Shown here in pieces: positions 52,558 to 62,204 of a stretch of 64,000 nt of DNA. The translations under genes and the position numbers were made by a program. The DNA lies in NCBI GenBank assembly GCA_029249445.1, contig JAQWHI010000019.1, positions 248,001 through 312,000 on the forward strand, read 5' to 3'. The notes under the pieces are model-generated. The model was not told the origin of the DNA and did not search any database. It saw only the letters and a list, made by a program, of their open reading frames with translations. Each line of letters starts with the position of its first letter. The stretch's first letter is position 1. This stretch comes from Crocinitomicaceae bacterium (GTDB lineage Bacteria; Bacteroidota; Bacteroidia; Flavobacteriales_D; Crocinitomicaceae).

Positions 52558-55500
52558 TTAATCAGTATAATTGTTCTTTTTTAAGCGCTCCTCTACTTCT
52601 TTGAGGTTTTGCATTTTCTTTTTCTGCCTTGTTTTAATGGCTGTTTTCGTAAAATACTTGTGCATCTTTAAAAAGCTTACTTGAATTTCATCCCATTCTT
52701 TTCTTGTTTCTATTTTTCCGTGTTCTTTTAATTCTAGGCGTAATTTGTCCGCTATTTCATGAAAATCGTCTCTGCCGAGATAATCGAGGTCTGCATCACA
52801 AATTATTTCTTCAAGATGGGTTGTGGGATTGTGGGGAATTTTCGTCACAAATATCAATTTTTGAATTTTTTGAATGTGTTGCTCCGTATACCCATACTTT
52901 GGTAAAATTTCTCCCGCAAGTCTTGCTCCAATCGGTTCGTTATTATCGTATTCCTCTATGAAGCCGGCATCGTGATACGTTGCTGCAGACTTCAACAAAA
53001 ACAACCCTTCATCTGTAACATTTTCTGATAAGGCGATTCGCTCCGCTGCTCCTACCACATCTTTTGAATGGGCAACCCCGTGGTAATGAAGCCCTTTGAA
53101 AAGTTTCTGCTCCAAAAGCTTCATAATATGACGCTCTGCTTTATAATAATTAATAGAGCTATATAAATAAAGATTAACTATTTCTTGAAACCTTGAGTTG
53201 GGAGTCAACCCTTCTCCTTTTTCAGAAAGCTCAGGCTTAATTCTATCCACTTCGTACATATCGAGTAATCCCCTGCTTTTCGATTGAACTTTTCCTTTGT
53301 AGGTGCATTCAAAATAGGGCTCAATGTATTGGTGTGTTGCTCCGGTAATTGTCACTTTTCCTGGTCGGCCGAGCATTTCCATACGTTGAGCCTGATTTAC
53401 AGTTGCTCCCCAAACATCGTATGCCAAACGCTCGCTCCCTATAACACCAGCAGTGACCTCTCCTGTGTTTACCCCCAAACGAAGTTCCCAAAACTCTTCA
53501 CTATTTGCAATAGCATCATTTTTTCGTTTTAACATATACGCTTGGATCTGAAGCGCAGCTACACACGTATCAATAGGGTTTGTATTATTTCTTACAGGAA
53601 CCCCTCCTGCGCACATGTATGCATCTCCGATTGTTTTTATTTTTTCTAAGTTGTTTTTAATTATAATTTGATCAAACTTGGTAAAATAAATATCTAATTT
53701 TTTTACCAGTGCTGAGGCTGTCATTCGATCGGAAATGTGTGTAAACCCAACAAAATCCGTAAACAACACAGACACTTTTTTATATGCTCTTGCCCTCGAT
53801 TTTCCTCGTTTTTTTAGTTCTTCCACCGTTGATTCAGGAATAACCTTTTTTAAAAGCTTCTCCGTTTTGTCTTTTTCTCTTTGTAATAGCTCCTGCTGCC
53901 GAACAACTTTGTTTCTCTCTTCTTCTATTTTTTGTTTTTGGGCCTTTATTTTTTCGTTTTTCTTTTGAATTTCGTTTGTTCGCTTTAGCACTTTTTCCTC
54001 TAGCTTTTGTTGCTCTTTCCTTGCTGTAGACATCCTTCTTTTAACATATATAGTCACAACAAAAGCAATAAGAAGTGCCGATAAACCTCTAAACCACCAT
54101 GTCTGCCAAAGTGGGGGTAAAATGCTAATTTTTAAAACCGCCGGCGTTTTACTCCAGCTCTCTTCCCCTCTTCTTGCGTACAGCCTTAAGAAATATTCTC
54201 CCGGAGAAAGAGAGTTAAAGTGAATTTTATTCGCATCTGAAGCCTCCAATAAAACAACCCCCTCATCTGACCCTTCAAGAGTATATTTATAATTAATTAA
54301 CTCGGAATTGAATAAATCGGAAGGTTGAAAGCTCAGTGTAAAACTCCTATTCTCATAAGGAAAAACAACCTCATTTGTATTATATATTGGAACATTAAAA
54401 TAGTCTTTTTGGTCTCCTTTTTTTGTTCTTTCTCCTTCTATTTTTAGTTTGGTAAAAGCAATTCCAATATCAGTTGTGCTGTTTTTTAGTTCGTCCGGTT
54501 GAAAATAGTTGAACCCATAAATCCCCCCAAAAAACAACTCTCCTTGACTTGTTTTCATAAAAGCACCAAGATTAAACTCATTGCTCATTAAACCATGTGC
54601 CTCAGTGTACGTCTTTATTCTTCTTCTGTTTTTACTAAAAGAGCAAAGCCCCTTATTCGTACTCAACCACAACGTTTTTCTATCGTCTGCGACAACGCTA
54701 TAAATTACATCGTTTGGAAGTCCGTGTGATTTATTATAAACAACTGTTTTTTTTGTGTTTTCATCCCACAGTAAAAGTCCTGATCCGCTTGTTCCTAACC
54801 AAAAAACGCCATTACCTTTAGTGTATATTGAATTTATATAATCCTTGCTCGCTTTTTTAATGTAAATATTGAATTGGTAGGGATGTATTGTTGGGGCGCC
54901 GTTTTTAACCGATAAGACATTCAGCCCACCAGAACTTGTTGTGAACCAAATTGTTCCGCTATTATCCTTGTATGAAAGTCGACACGCCCCCTTACTAATT
55001 GTTTGAGTTGGGTTGGTTGGGTTGTGTTCAAATTTTTGAATTTTTCCTGTTTTTGAACTATATAAAAGAACTCCGTCTGAAGTTGAAACAAAATAGTTGT
55101 CTTCTTTCCAAAAACATATCGAATAGGCGCGGTTGTGCTTTACAGATGCGTTTTTATCATTTGTTTCTAACTTTGTGTACTTATAATTTGATCCATCAAT
55201 AGCTAATTCATAAAGGCCATCAGCACAGGCAACAAGCAGCCTGTTTTTAGATATTGTTGCAATTGAAAGAACCATTCTTTCTCCCCCTGCCGCTTCCAAC
55301 CCTTTCTCCCGCCTTGTATAATGAGTGTATTTGCCTGTCTCCCTATTTAATTTTGAAACACCTGTTTGTGTTCCAATATAAATTGTTTTTCCCGCTGAGG
55401 ATTCTTGAAAACACCAAACGCTTGCTGAAGGAATACCGTTGTCGCTCTTTCCGCTTGGACCAGCACCCAAGATTCCCCTATTTCTTGGGTTAAACGCAGA

Positions 55501-56469
55501 CAAACCGCGATTTGACCCAATCCAAATTATTCCTGAATTATCAGTAAAAACAGTGTTAATGTCATTAAATAACAAGGTGTTTTTTTGAAAAATATCTTCA
55601 GTAAATTGGCGTGTTTTTTTGTTTTTTTCTATTAAAAACAAACCCTCGCCTGTTGTTGTAATTACCCACCCGAATGAAGCGTTAAAATAAGCATCGGTAA
55701 TATTTGTGTTTTTTGAATTAACAGATGGTAACTCTAATGTTTTCAGCACCTCTTGTTTTTGAATATTCAATTCGTATATCCCATTATTGGTAATAAATAA
55801 AATTGTTTTCTTATCTTTTGTTTTTATGTTGTTTACCTGAACCCTACTTCTCTGTTCACTTTTTAACTCTATTTCACTTAACTTTTTTGATTGATTATCA
55901 TACAGAAGCACTCCCTTGTCTTTAGAGGATACAATTATTTTTCCTAATGGTGTACAAAAAATATTTGTTGCCTTCCGTGATGGAATCTCAATAATGTGTG
56001 ATTTAAATTTTTTCGTCGTTTTATCGAAACTATAAACCCCTGCTTCAGCGCTAGCAATCCATATTTTTTGATCTTCTCCAATTGAGATATCCTCTATTTG
56101 AAATGACTCTCCATCTTTAGGAAAATAAGAAGAAAATTTTTCTGTTTGTTTGTTGTATTGAGTCAGTCCATTATTGGTTCCAAACCATAAATTTCCTTTT
56201 TTATCTTTTGTTGCACAACGAATGTACTCACTTTCAAGGCCATATGTATCACTCGAAGTGAAAACCTCAAATGTCTTGCCATCAAAACGATTTAATCCAT
56301 CTTGTGTTCCTACCCATAAGGAATTCAGGTCGTCTTGGATGATACATAGCGCCGAACTTTGAGAAAGACCATCGTTTATTGTATAATTTTTAAACCGTAT
56401 TTCATTTTGTCCAAAAGTAAAATTGGAAAAAAAAATGCAAAACAATAAAGAAACAATAGCGGGAAACAT
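52558..56469 (-). CDS. Sensor adenylate cyclase with two-component propeller, Y_Y_Y, TM, cyclase and HD domains
   Basis: A 1303-residue membrane protein. Signal peptide about 1-20; two-component-regulator beta-propeller repeats (about 25-660, with GLSQSSALCIIQDDLNSLWVGT and recurring LWxGT/GTSxGL blades); Y_Y_Y domain (about 700-780); a TM helix (about 788-808); a coiled coil with Lys/Glu (about 812-875); a class III cyclase (about 895-1070), with metal Asp in LFTDFVGF and GDAYMCAG, Lys in KIKTIGD and DVWGATVNQAQR, all consistent with adenylate specificity; and an HD phosphohydrolase-like domain (about 1115-1290) with HYHGVAH, YHDAGF and CDADLDYLG. It would sense an extracytoplasmic signal and make cAMP. 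Confidence 0.9.
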   Translation of the reverse strand: MFPAIVSLLFCIFFSNFTFGQNEIRFKNYTINDGLSQSSALCIIQDDLNSLWVGTQDGLNRFDGKTFEVFTSSDTYGLESEYIRCATKDKKGNLWFGTNNGLTQYNKQTEKFSSYFPKDGESFQIEDISIGEDQKIWIASAEAGVYSFDKTTKKFKSHIIEIPSRKATNIFCTPLGKIIVSSKDKGVLLYDNQSKKLSEIELKSEQRSRVQVNNIKTKDKKTILFITNNGIYELNIQKQEVLKTLELPSVNSKNTNITDAYFNASFGWVITTTGEGLFLIEKNKKTRQFTEDIFQKNTLLFNDINTVFTDNSGIIWIGSNRGLSAFNPRNRGILGAGPSGKSDNGIPSASVWCFQESSAGKTIYIGTQTGVSKLNRETGKYTHYTRREKGLEAAGGERMVLSIATISKNRLLVACADGLYELAIDGSNYKYTKLETNDKNASVKHNRAYSICFWKEDNYFVSTSDGVLLYSSKTGKIQKFEHNPTNPTQTISKGACRLSYKDNSGTIWFTTSSGGLNVLSVKNGAPTIHPYQFNIYIKKASKDYINSIYTKGNGVFWLGTSGSGLLLWDENTKKTVVYNKSHGLPNDVIYSVVADDRKTLWLSTNKGLCSFSKNRRRIKTYTEAHGLMSNEFNLGAFMKTSQGELFFGGIYGFNYFQPDELKNSTTDIGIAFTKLKIEGERTKKGDQKDYFNVPIYNTNEVVFPYENRSFTLSFQPSDLFNSELINYKYTLEGSDEGVVLLEASDANKIHFNSLSPGEYFLRLYARRGEESWSKTPAVLKISILPPLWQTWWFRGLSALLIAFVVTIYVKRRMSTARKEQQKLEEKVLKRTNEIQKKNEKIKAQKQKIEEERNKVVRQQELLQREKDKTEKLLKKVIPESTVEELKKRGKSRARAYKKVSVLFTDFVGFTHISDRMTASALVKKLDIYFTKFDQIIIKNNLEKIKTIGDAYMCAGGVPVRNNTNPIDTCVAALQIQAYMLKRKNDAIANSEEFWELRLGVNTGEVTAGVIGSERLAYDVWGATVNQAQRMEMLGRPGKVTITGATHQYIEPYFECTYKGKVQSKSRGLLDMYEVDRIKPELSEKGEGLTPNSRFQEIVNLYLYSSINYYKAERHIMKLLEQKLFKGLHYHGVAHSKDVVGAAERIALSENVTDEGLFLLKSAATYHDAGFIEEYDNNEPIGARLAGEILPKYGYTEQHIQKIQKLIFVTKIPHNPTTHLEEIICDADLDYLGRDDFHEIADKLRLELKEHGKIETRKEWDEIQVSFLKMHKYFTKTAIKTRQKKKMQNLKEVEERLKKNNYTD

Positions 56470-56498
56470 GTACTATGAAAATACCATAAATTTAGCGC

Positions 56499-57023
56499 TT
56501 ATTCATTGTTTTGAGTTTCGTTTGCTGGAGTTGGTACAATTGCGGAGTTTTCTAAATCTCTATCGAACAAATACAAACCTGCTTTATCCCCGCCGATCAT
56601 TTTTATTTTATCTACTATCGTTCGAGCCAAAGCTTCTTCTTCAAGCTGCTCAGAAACATACCACTGAATAAAATTATGTGTTGTATAATCTTTTTCCTGT
56701 AAACATATATCTACCAAGTTATTGATGCTCTCTGTAACTCTTAATTCATGTTCTAATAATGATTCAAAAACATTTGAAATCGATTCAAACGTTTTTTGTG
56801 GTGCTCCCAAGCCGGGTATAATTGCTCTGCCTCCTCTTTCATTAACAAACTTCACGAGTTTCAACATATGAAATCTCTCCTCATCGGAATGGAGGTATAA
56901 AAATTTAGCTGTTCCGTTGAACCCTTCAGCCTCTGCCCATGAAGCCATTGACAAATAAAACTGTGAAGAGGATGCTTCTTTCTCTATTTGCATGTTTAAT
57001 GCTTTTTCTACTCTTTCATTCAT
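56499..57023 (-). CDS. Non-haem ferritin
   Basis: A 174-residue ferritin of the bacterial FtnA type. Ferroxidase residues fit: Glu in MQIEKEASSSQFY, Glu/His in DEERFHMLK, Glu in LLEHELRV and Gln/Glu in YVSEQLEEE. It oxidises and stores iron. A minus-strand -7 element TAACTTTG (57040-57047) is 17 bases upstream of the ATG. It is downstream of nothing else, with the cyclase gene 29 bases further. Confidence 0.92.
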   Translation of the reverse strand: MNERVEKALNMQIEKEASSSQFYLSMASWAEAEGFNGTAKFLYLHSDEERFHMLKLVKFVNERGGRAIIPGLGAPQKTFESISNVFESLLEHELRVTESINNLVDICLQEKDYTTHNFIQWYVSEQLEEEALARTIVDKIKMIGGDKAGLYLFDRDLENSAIVPTPANETQNNE

Positions 57024-57039
57024 GGCGTACTATTTTTCA

Positions 57040-57047
57040 CAAAGTTA
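57040..57047 (-). promoter_or_regulatory. -7 promoter element of the ferritin gene
   Basis: TAACTTTG, read on the minus strand, matches TAnnTTTG. The ferritin ATG is at 57023. No strong -33 TTTG is visible, though TTTT lies about 22 bases upstream. Confidence 0.45.
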
Positions 57048-57116
57048 TCATTATCAGTTTAATTCTTTTAAAAGAACTGTTAAGAATTTTTCTAAATTAA
57101 GCGTATCTTCGCAAAT

Positions 57117-59252
57117 ATGTCCAAACGTAAAAAGCCTTCTAAAAAGAAGCTTAAGCACAGTTTAAACCATATTATACAAAAGGTTTTTACTAGTCATCCT
57201 GAAACATCTCTCACGCATAAGCAAGTATGTTCACTTATTGATGTTCGGGAAGGCGCTTTACGTAAATTAACCTATAGTGTTCTTGAAGATTTAGTGCAGT
57301 CTAATTTTTTGAAAAGTGCTGGACATGGAAAATATGAACTGAATACAGCCACGAACTATCTTGAAGGTATTATTCAACTTACGCAACGCGGAGCAGGATA
57401 CGTTATTCTTGATGATTCCAAAACTTCAGATATTTTTATTCATCCTAAAAATATCAATCAGGCATTGGATGGTGATCGTGTTAAAGTTCAAATGATTAAT
57501 AAAAAAAATAACTCAAAACTTGAAGGATCAATTGTTGATGTTATTGAACGTGAACGAACGCAATTTGTTGGTACAATTAAATCGAATGAAAAATTTGCCT
57601 TTCTCATTCCAGATAATTCAAGAGTTGGAACCGATATTTACCTTCCAAAAGAAAAATTAAATGGTGCAAAACATGGTGATAAAGCATTAGTAAAAATCAC
57701 AAAATGGCCGAAATCTGCTGATAGTCCTTATGGTGAAGTAATAGAATCTTTAGGAAATGAAGGAGGTAATAATACTGAAATGATTAGTATTCTTGTTAAC
57801 CAAGGTATTGAATACACTTTTCCTGATGCTGTTTTAACTCAAGCTGAATCTGTTGGTATGGGTTTGGATCCAAAAGAAGTTGATAAAAGACGAGATTTTC
57901 GATCCATCACAACCTTTACAATTGACCCTCTTGACGCAAAAGATTTTGATGATGCAATTTCTTTTAAGCGTTTAAAAAATGGCAATATTGAGGTTGGTGT
58001 TCATATTGCTGATGTCAGTCATTATGTTCAACCTGGAACACCAATGGATGTTGAAGCTTTGAAACGATCCAACTCTGTATACTTAGTTGATCGTGTTATA
58101 CCAATGCTTCCGGAACAATTATCGAATTTAGCATGTTCACTTCGTCCAAATGAAGATAAATTCAGTTTTTCTGCAGTTTTTGAAATGGATGAAAGTGGAA
58201 CTATTCACTCCCGGTGGTTTGGAAAAACAGTAATTCATTCCAACCGAAGATTTACATATGAACAAGCACAGGAAATTATAGAGGGAGCAACAGGTGATTA
58301 TAGCAATGAGATAATTATTTTAGATAAAATCGCTAAAATTTTGCGAAAAAATAGGCTTAATTCAGGGGCTATGAATATTGAATCTGAAGAAGTTCGCTTT
58401 CGTTTAGATGACGAAGGACATCCAGATGAAGTTGTTATTAAACGTTCAAAGGACGCCCATAAACTAGTTGAAGAGTTTATGCTTTTAGCGAACAAAAATG
58501 TAGCAGAGTTTATTACAAGTAGAGGAAAAGCTGGGTCAAAAATTCCTTTTATTTATCGATGTCATGATAAACCTAATCCTGAAAAAACAGCTCTTTTTAA
58601 TCTTTTCATACAAAAATTCGGGTACCAAATTGATTTAGAAGATGAAAATAAAATTTCCAAAAACATAAATAAACTCCTCTCTGACGTTCGATTAAAGAAC
58701 GAATATTCGATTATTCAAACAATGGCGATTCGCTCAATGGCAAAAGCAATTTATGACACACAAAATATAGGACATTATGGATTGGCATTTGAAACCTACA
58801 CACACTTCACCTCCCCAATCCGTCGTTATGCAGATCTTGTTGTTCATAGGGTGTTACAGGAAGAATTAACACATAAAAATCACCGTTATGGTGCTACTTT
58901 AGATGATGTATGTAAACGCATTTCAAGGATGGAACGGAAAGCAGTTGAAGCTGAACGTGAAAGCACAAAGTACTTTCAAACACTTTTTGTTGTAGATAAA
59001 ATTGGGGAGGTTTTTGACGGCACCGTTTCAGGTATTGCAGAGTTTGGAATGTTTGTTCGTATGGATGATAACCAGTGTGAAGGAATGGTCCCAATTTCAG
59101 AAATTCCTGGTGACCGTTTTTCTTTTGATGTGGAATCTTATTGTATCCGAGGAGCTCGACATAAAAAAGAATATACAATCGGTGATAAAGTCAAAGTCAG
59201 AATTTATGAAGTTTCAACACGAAAAAGAACGATTGATTTAGAAATGGTTTAA
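57117..59252 (+). CDS. rnr: Ribonuclease R
   Basis: A 711-residue exoribonuclease. N-terminal winged-helix (about 10-75), cold-shock-type domains (to about 220), the RNB catalytic core with TIDPLDAKDFDDAISF near 265-280 and the HFTSPIRRYADL motif near 563, and a C-terminal S1 domain (GTVSGIAEFGMFVR near 635). It degrades structured RNA 3'-5'. It faces rpiB across a long gap, and rnr-rpiB adjacency is usual in Bacteroidota. A near -7 element (TATCTTCG, 57104-57111) lies five bases before the ATG. Confidence 0.97.
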   Translation: MSKRKKPSKKKLKHSLNHIIQKVFTSHPETSLTHKQVCSLIDVREGALRKLTYSVLEDLVQSNFLKSAGHGKYELNTATNYLEGIIQLTQRGAGYVILDDSKTSDIFIHPKNINQALDGDRVKVQMINKKNNSKLEGSIVDVIERERTQFVGTIKSNEKFAFLIPDNSRVGTDIYLPKEKLNGAKHGDKALVKITKWPKSADSPYGEVIESLGNEGGNNTEMISILVNQGIEYTFPDAVLTQAESVGMGLDPKEVDKRRDFRSITTFTIDPLDAKDFDDAISFKRLKNGNIEVGVHIADVSHYVQPGTPMDVEALKRSNSVYLVDRVIPMLPEQLSNLACSLRPNEDKFSFSAVFEMDESGTIHSRWFGKTVIHSNRRFTYEQAQEIIEGATGDYSNEIIILDKIAKILRKNRLNSGAMNIESEEVRFRLDDEGHPDEVVIKRSKDAHKLVEEFMLLANKNVAEFITSRGKAGSKIPFIYRCHDKPNPEKTALFNLFIQKFGYQIDLEDENKISKNINKLLSDVRLKNEYSIIQTMAIRSMAKAIYDTQNIGHYGLAFETYTHFTSPIRRYADLVVHRVLQEELTHKNHRYGATLDDVCKRISRMERKAVEAERESTKYFQTLFVVDKIGEVFDGTVSGIAEFGMFVRMDDNQCEGMVPISEIPGDRFSFDVESYCIRGARHKKEYTIGDKVKVRIYEVSTRKRTIDLEMV

Positions 59253-59895
59253 TCCATTTTATCGTTAATCTGATTTTGACTTTTATCCATTTCATTTTGC
59301 TGATAATCAACTGTTTAAACATTACCTCTACTTAAGATAGTATCTTTTTTTAAAACATCCTAATTTCACTTTTTCGATTCATAATTAATTATATAATTAA
59401 ATATTTATTTATAAAAAGTTTAATTATTCTTTTTATTAAGGCTGTTAATATGTTTGAAAACAAATTTTTAATTGTTTGTTATTTACGTTATTAAAAATAC
59501 AGTGGTAGATATTAACACGTTATACATAGATCTTTTTTAGTAGTAATAGACATTATAGTGTTTATTAACAATTATACGAATTGCAAGAGTTGTGGATAGA
59601 AACTTTTTAGAAATGGATATTTTTAAGTGAATATGATGTAGATAAACTTTAAATAAAAACCAGTTAACTTTTTTGGATTGGAAAAAATAAGTTTGGATTG
59701 TAAAAATATTTTATTTTTCAAAGAAAAAGTTTTAGTTTGTTTTCAAGAGTAATAAACAAATTTTATTCATTATTGGTGAATAAATAAAATATGAAACCCC
59801 TTCTATTAAAAGGAATTGGTTGTATTTGGTTTCTTGTTTGTTTAAAACTTGTTGTAAATGTTAATATGATATAGATTTGTATAAAACCAGACAAT
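59253..59895. other. Long AT-rich gene-free region; candidate replication origin
   Basis: There is no convincing gene in 643 bases. It is extremely AT-rich, with an almost pure A/T block at about 59381-59440. DnaA-box-like nonamers with one mismatch to TTATNCACA lie at 59520-59528 (TTATACATA), 59591-59599 (TGTGGATAG, minus strand) and 59775-59783 (GGTGAATAA, minus strand). TAGTAGTAATAG (59538-59549) resembles a DnaA-trio. TTTGGATTG occurs twice, 20 bases apart (59672, 59692), and TTTATTCA/TGAATAAA form an inverted repeat at 59762-59784. Genes on either side show different G/C bias. The right end holds the rpiB promoter. Confidence 0.5.
59849..59879 (+). promoter_or_regulatory. Putative rpiB promoter
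   Basis: TTG at 59849-59851, a 20-base spacer and TAGATTTG at 59872-59879 match the Bacteroidota consensus, 16 bases before the rpiB ATG at 59896. Confidence 0.55.
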
Positions 59896-60333
59896 ATGAG
59901 TAAAATAGTTCCAATAGGCGCAGATCATGCAGGCTTTCAATTAAAGAAAAAAATAGTTAAATCATTACAAGATAAAGGCTTTGATGTGCAAGATTATGGT
60001 TGTGATTCGGATGCAAGTATTGATTATCCGGATTACGGACATCCAGTAGCTTCAATGGTAGAAAAAAATGAAGGCATGTTGGGAATAGTTATTTGTGGTT
60101 CAGGAAACGGCATTAATATGACAGCGAACAAACACCAAGGGGTGCGAAGTGCGCTGTGTTGGAATAAAGAATTGGTTGCATTAGCAAGAGAACACAATAA
60201 TGCAAACGTTCTTGCATTACCAGCACGGTTTATTTCAGAGGAAAACGCCTTAGAAATGGTAGAAGTTTTTTTTACTACACCTTTTGAAGGAGGAAGACAC
60301 AAAAGAAGGGTAGATAAAATACCATGTAACTAA
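59896..60333 (+). CDS. rpiB: Ribose 5-phosphate isomerase B
   Basis: A 145-residue RpiB. GADHAGFQLKKKI (8-20) carries the substrate-binding His, and IVICGSGNGINMTANK has the catalytic Cys. LCWNKELVALAREHNNANVLALPARFI is the usual middle. It interconverts ribose and ribulose 5-phosphates in the pentose phosphate pathway, complementing zwf and pgl elsewhere in the window. Convergent stop with the next gene, no gap. Confidence 0.96.
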   Translation: MSKIVPIGADHAGFQLKKKIVKSLQDKGFDVQDYGCDSDASIDYPDYGHPVASMVEKNEGMLGIVICGSGNGINMTANKHQGVRSALCWNKELVALAREHNNANVLALPARFISEENALEMVEVFFTTPFEGGRHKRRVDKIPCN

Positions 60334-61566
60334 TTATTGCGCCAATAAGTATTCAAGCATCATTATTGTCTTTCTTTTGTAATCGGAATAGTATGTTCCG
60401 GTTCCGGGACCGTTAAACCCAGTGTGAATTTGAACAATATCTCCTTTTTGATCTATGAAGATAGAAGTGGGAAAAGATATTATTTGATTTAGAGCTTGAA
60501 AATGAGTTGAGGCAAGTTCTTTTTTTGCTTGTCCACCAATTAAAAAGGTAAAGTTCAAATCCAATTTGTTTTTAAGTTTATTTACCCTTTTCACATATTC
60601 GTCATGATTTTTACCAACCTCATACGCAACTGAAATAATCTCTAAACCTCGATCATGGTATTTATCATAAAGGGTTTTGTAGAATAAAGTTTCGTCTAGG
60701 CAATTTGGGCACCACGTTCCCATGATTTGGATAATAATTACTTTATTTTTCGCAATGTTTTTGGGATATGAATAAAGTGTCCCGTCAAGTCGTTTTAAAT
60801 TAAAAGAAAGGTCTCCACCATCAATCAAATATGTTAGTTCATCAGGACTGGTTAATTTAAATTCGTTGTTTTTACCACCCTTCCACTCGTTTTGCCAATG
60901 TGTACCACTAAAGAAACGCCCAACCAAAGTGTTGTTTTTTGTAATAACAGCCTTAAAAAGAAAAGCATGAGCTCCATCAAAACATGAGAGAAACAGGCTA
61001 TCTTTAGCTGTCTTTCCTTCAAGAAAGCGATAATCACCAGTCTCAGTTAAGAACGTTCCAGTCACATGGTTTGATTTCTTTTTTTGAGAAAAAACACCGA
61101 TTGCTGGATATGGGTTGTTAGAGTTAAAACCAAATTCTACTTCCCACTTCCCATTAACATTCAATACGGATGTTTGTTTGTTTATATGTGAAAAACGCCT
61201 TTTTATTGAGGGGTGTGCAGAAAAAGGAATTTTATAATTTTCTCCTTTATCAAGATTGTGCCAGTAACCAGAGATACAATTGGTCTTGTTAAAAACACAC
61301 ACAAGTTTTGAGTTGAAGTATGGGAAGGATAAATGAATACTATCATCAACTATTTTTGGCGGCTCTAGTTCTATTTTTTCTTCTCCGTTATGTATATTGA
61401 AATGGATCGATGAGTTTTTTTTATAAACCTTAAATAGGAAAGGTAAAACATCAGAAGGTGTAAGCTGAAGTTCGCCGACCCACATGCCGGTTGTAATTTT
61501 TTGATTGTTTTGAGCAAAACAATCAAAAGAGGCAACAAAACAAACAAATAATAAAAGAAGCCTCAT
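60334..61566 (-). CDS. TlpA-like thioredoxin-fold exported protein
   Basis: A 410-residue protein: signal peptide (MRLLLLFVCFVASFDCFAQ), a beta-rich N-terminal part (to about 245) and a C-terminal TlpA/AhpC-type thioredoxin domain with IMGTWCPNCL (Cys286 and Cys289 region), then VAYEVGKNHDEY and FPTSIFIDQKG. It is probably a periplasmic disulfide reductase or redox protein, as are many in Bacteroidota. The N-terminal part is like DUF4369-type modules but I cannot be sure. Convergent with rpiB. Confidence 0.85.
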   Translation of the reverse strand: MRLLLLFVCFVASFDCFAQNNQKITTGMWVGELQLTPSDVLPFLFKVYKKNSSIHFNIHNGEEKIELEPPKIVDDSIHLSFPYFNSKLVCVFNKTNCISGYWHNLDKGENYKIPFSAHPSIKRRFSHINKQTSVLNVNGKWEVEFGFNSNNPYPAIGVFSQKKKSNHVTGTFLTETGDYRFLEGKTAKDSLFLSCFDGAHAFLFKAVITKNNTLVGRFFSGTHWQNEWKGGKNNEFKLTSPDELTYLIDGGDLSFNLKRLDGTLYSYPKNIAKNKVIIIQIMGTWCPNCLDETLFYKTLYDKYHDRGLEIISVAYEVGKNHDEYVKRVNKLKNKLDLNFTFLIGGQAKKELASTHFQALNQIISFPTSIFIDQKGDIVQIHTGFNGPGTGTYYSDYKRKTIMMLEYLLAQ

Positions 61567-61667
61567 GAGCGGGTTTTAATTGAAAACAAATTTACATTTT
61601 TAAACACAAAAAGATTGTGATGCAACCTTTTTTAGCATTTTTAGGTCTTGACAATTAAGCGTTAGCT

Positions 61668-62204
61668 ATGAATGAGTCTGCTTTAATAAAGAAGTGTATA
61701 GATGGGGACCAGCGAGCTCAGCGCATGTTGTTTGAAAAGTTTGCGCCAAAAATGCTGGGTGTTTGTATACGGTACTGCAAAAGTACAGCTTCAGCAGAAG
61801 ATGTCTTACAGGACGGGTTTGTTAAGGTTTTTACAAAGCTTAAATTTTACTCGCATACAGGGTCTTTAGAAGGGTGGATAAGAAAAATAATAGTCAATAC
61901 CGCACTTGATCAAATCCGAAAAAACGCAAAATTTAAAAGTGATATTGCATTAGATGACGTAGATTATAAACTTGAATTAAAAGACGGGGTGTTAGAGCGT
62001 CTTGCGGCAGAAGACCTACTAAAATTAATAAAAGAGATGCCGAGCGGCTATAGAGTTGTGTTCAATATGTTTGCGATAGAAGGATATTCTCATAAAGAGA
62101 TAGGACAAGAACTAAGTATTTCTGAAAACACCTCGAAATCGCAATACTCTCGGGCCCGAGCATACTTAAAAAAACAACTTGAAGAATTAAAATTTGAAAG
62201 GTAA
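61668..62204 (+). CDS. ECF-type RNA polymerase sigma factor
   Basis: A 178-residue sigma-70 family member. Region 2: RMLFEKFAPKMLGVCIRYCKSTASAEDVLQDGFVKVFTKL (residues about 18-57), and region 4 with PSGYRVVFNMFAIEGYSHKEIGQELSISENTSKSQYSRARAYLKKQL (about 125-170). The region 4 helix-turn-helix is intact. The 3' end overlaps the next gene by 11 bases, so the partner membrane protein is translationally coupled and is probably its regulator. Confidence 0.93.
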   Translation: MNESALIKKCIDGDQRAQRMLFEKFAPKMLGVCIRYCKSTASAEDVLQDGFVKVFTKLKFYSHTGSLEGWIRKIIVNTALDQIRKNAKFKSDIALDDVDYKLELKDGVLERLAAEDLLKLIKEMPSGYRVVFNMFAIEGYSHKEIGQELSISENTSKSQYSRARAYLKKQLEELKFER

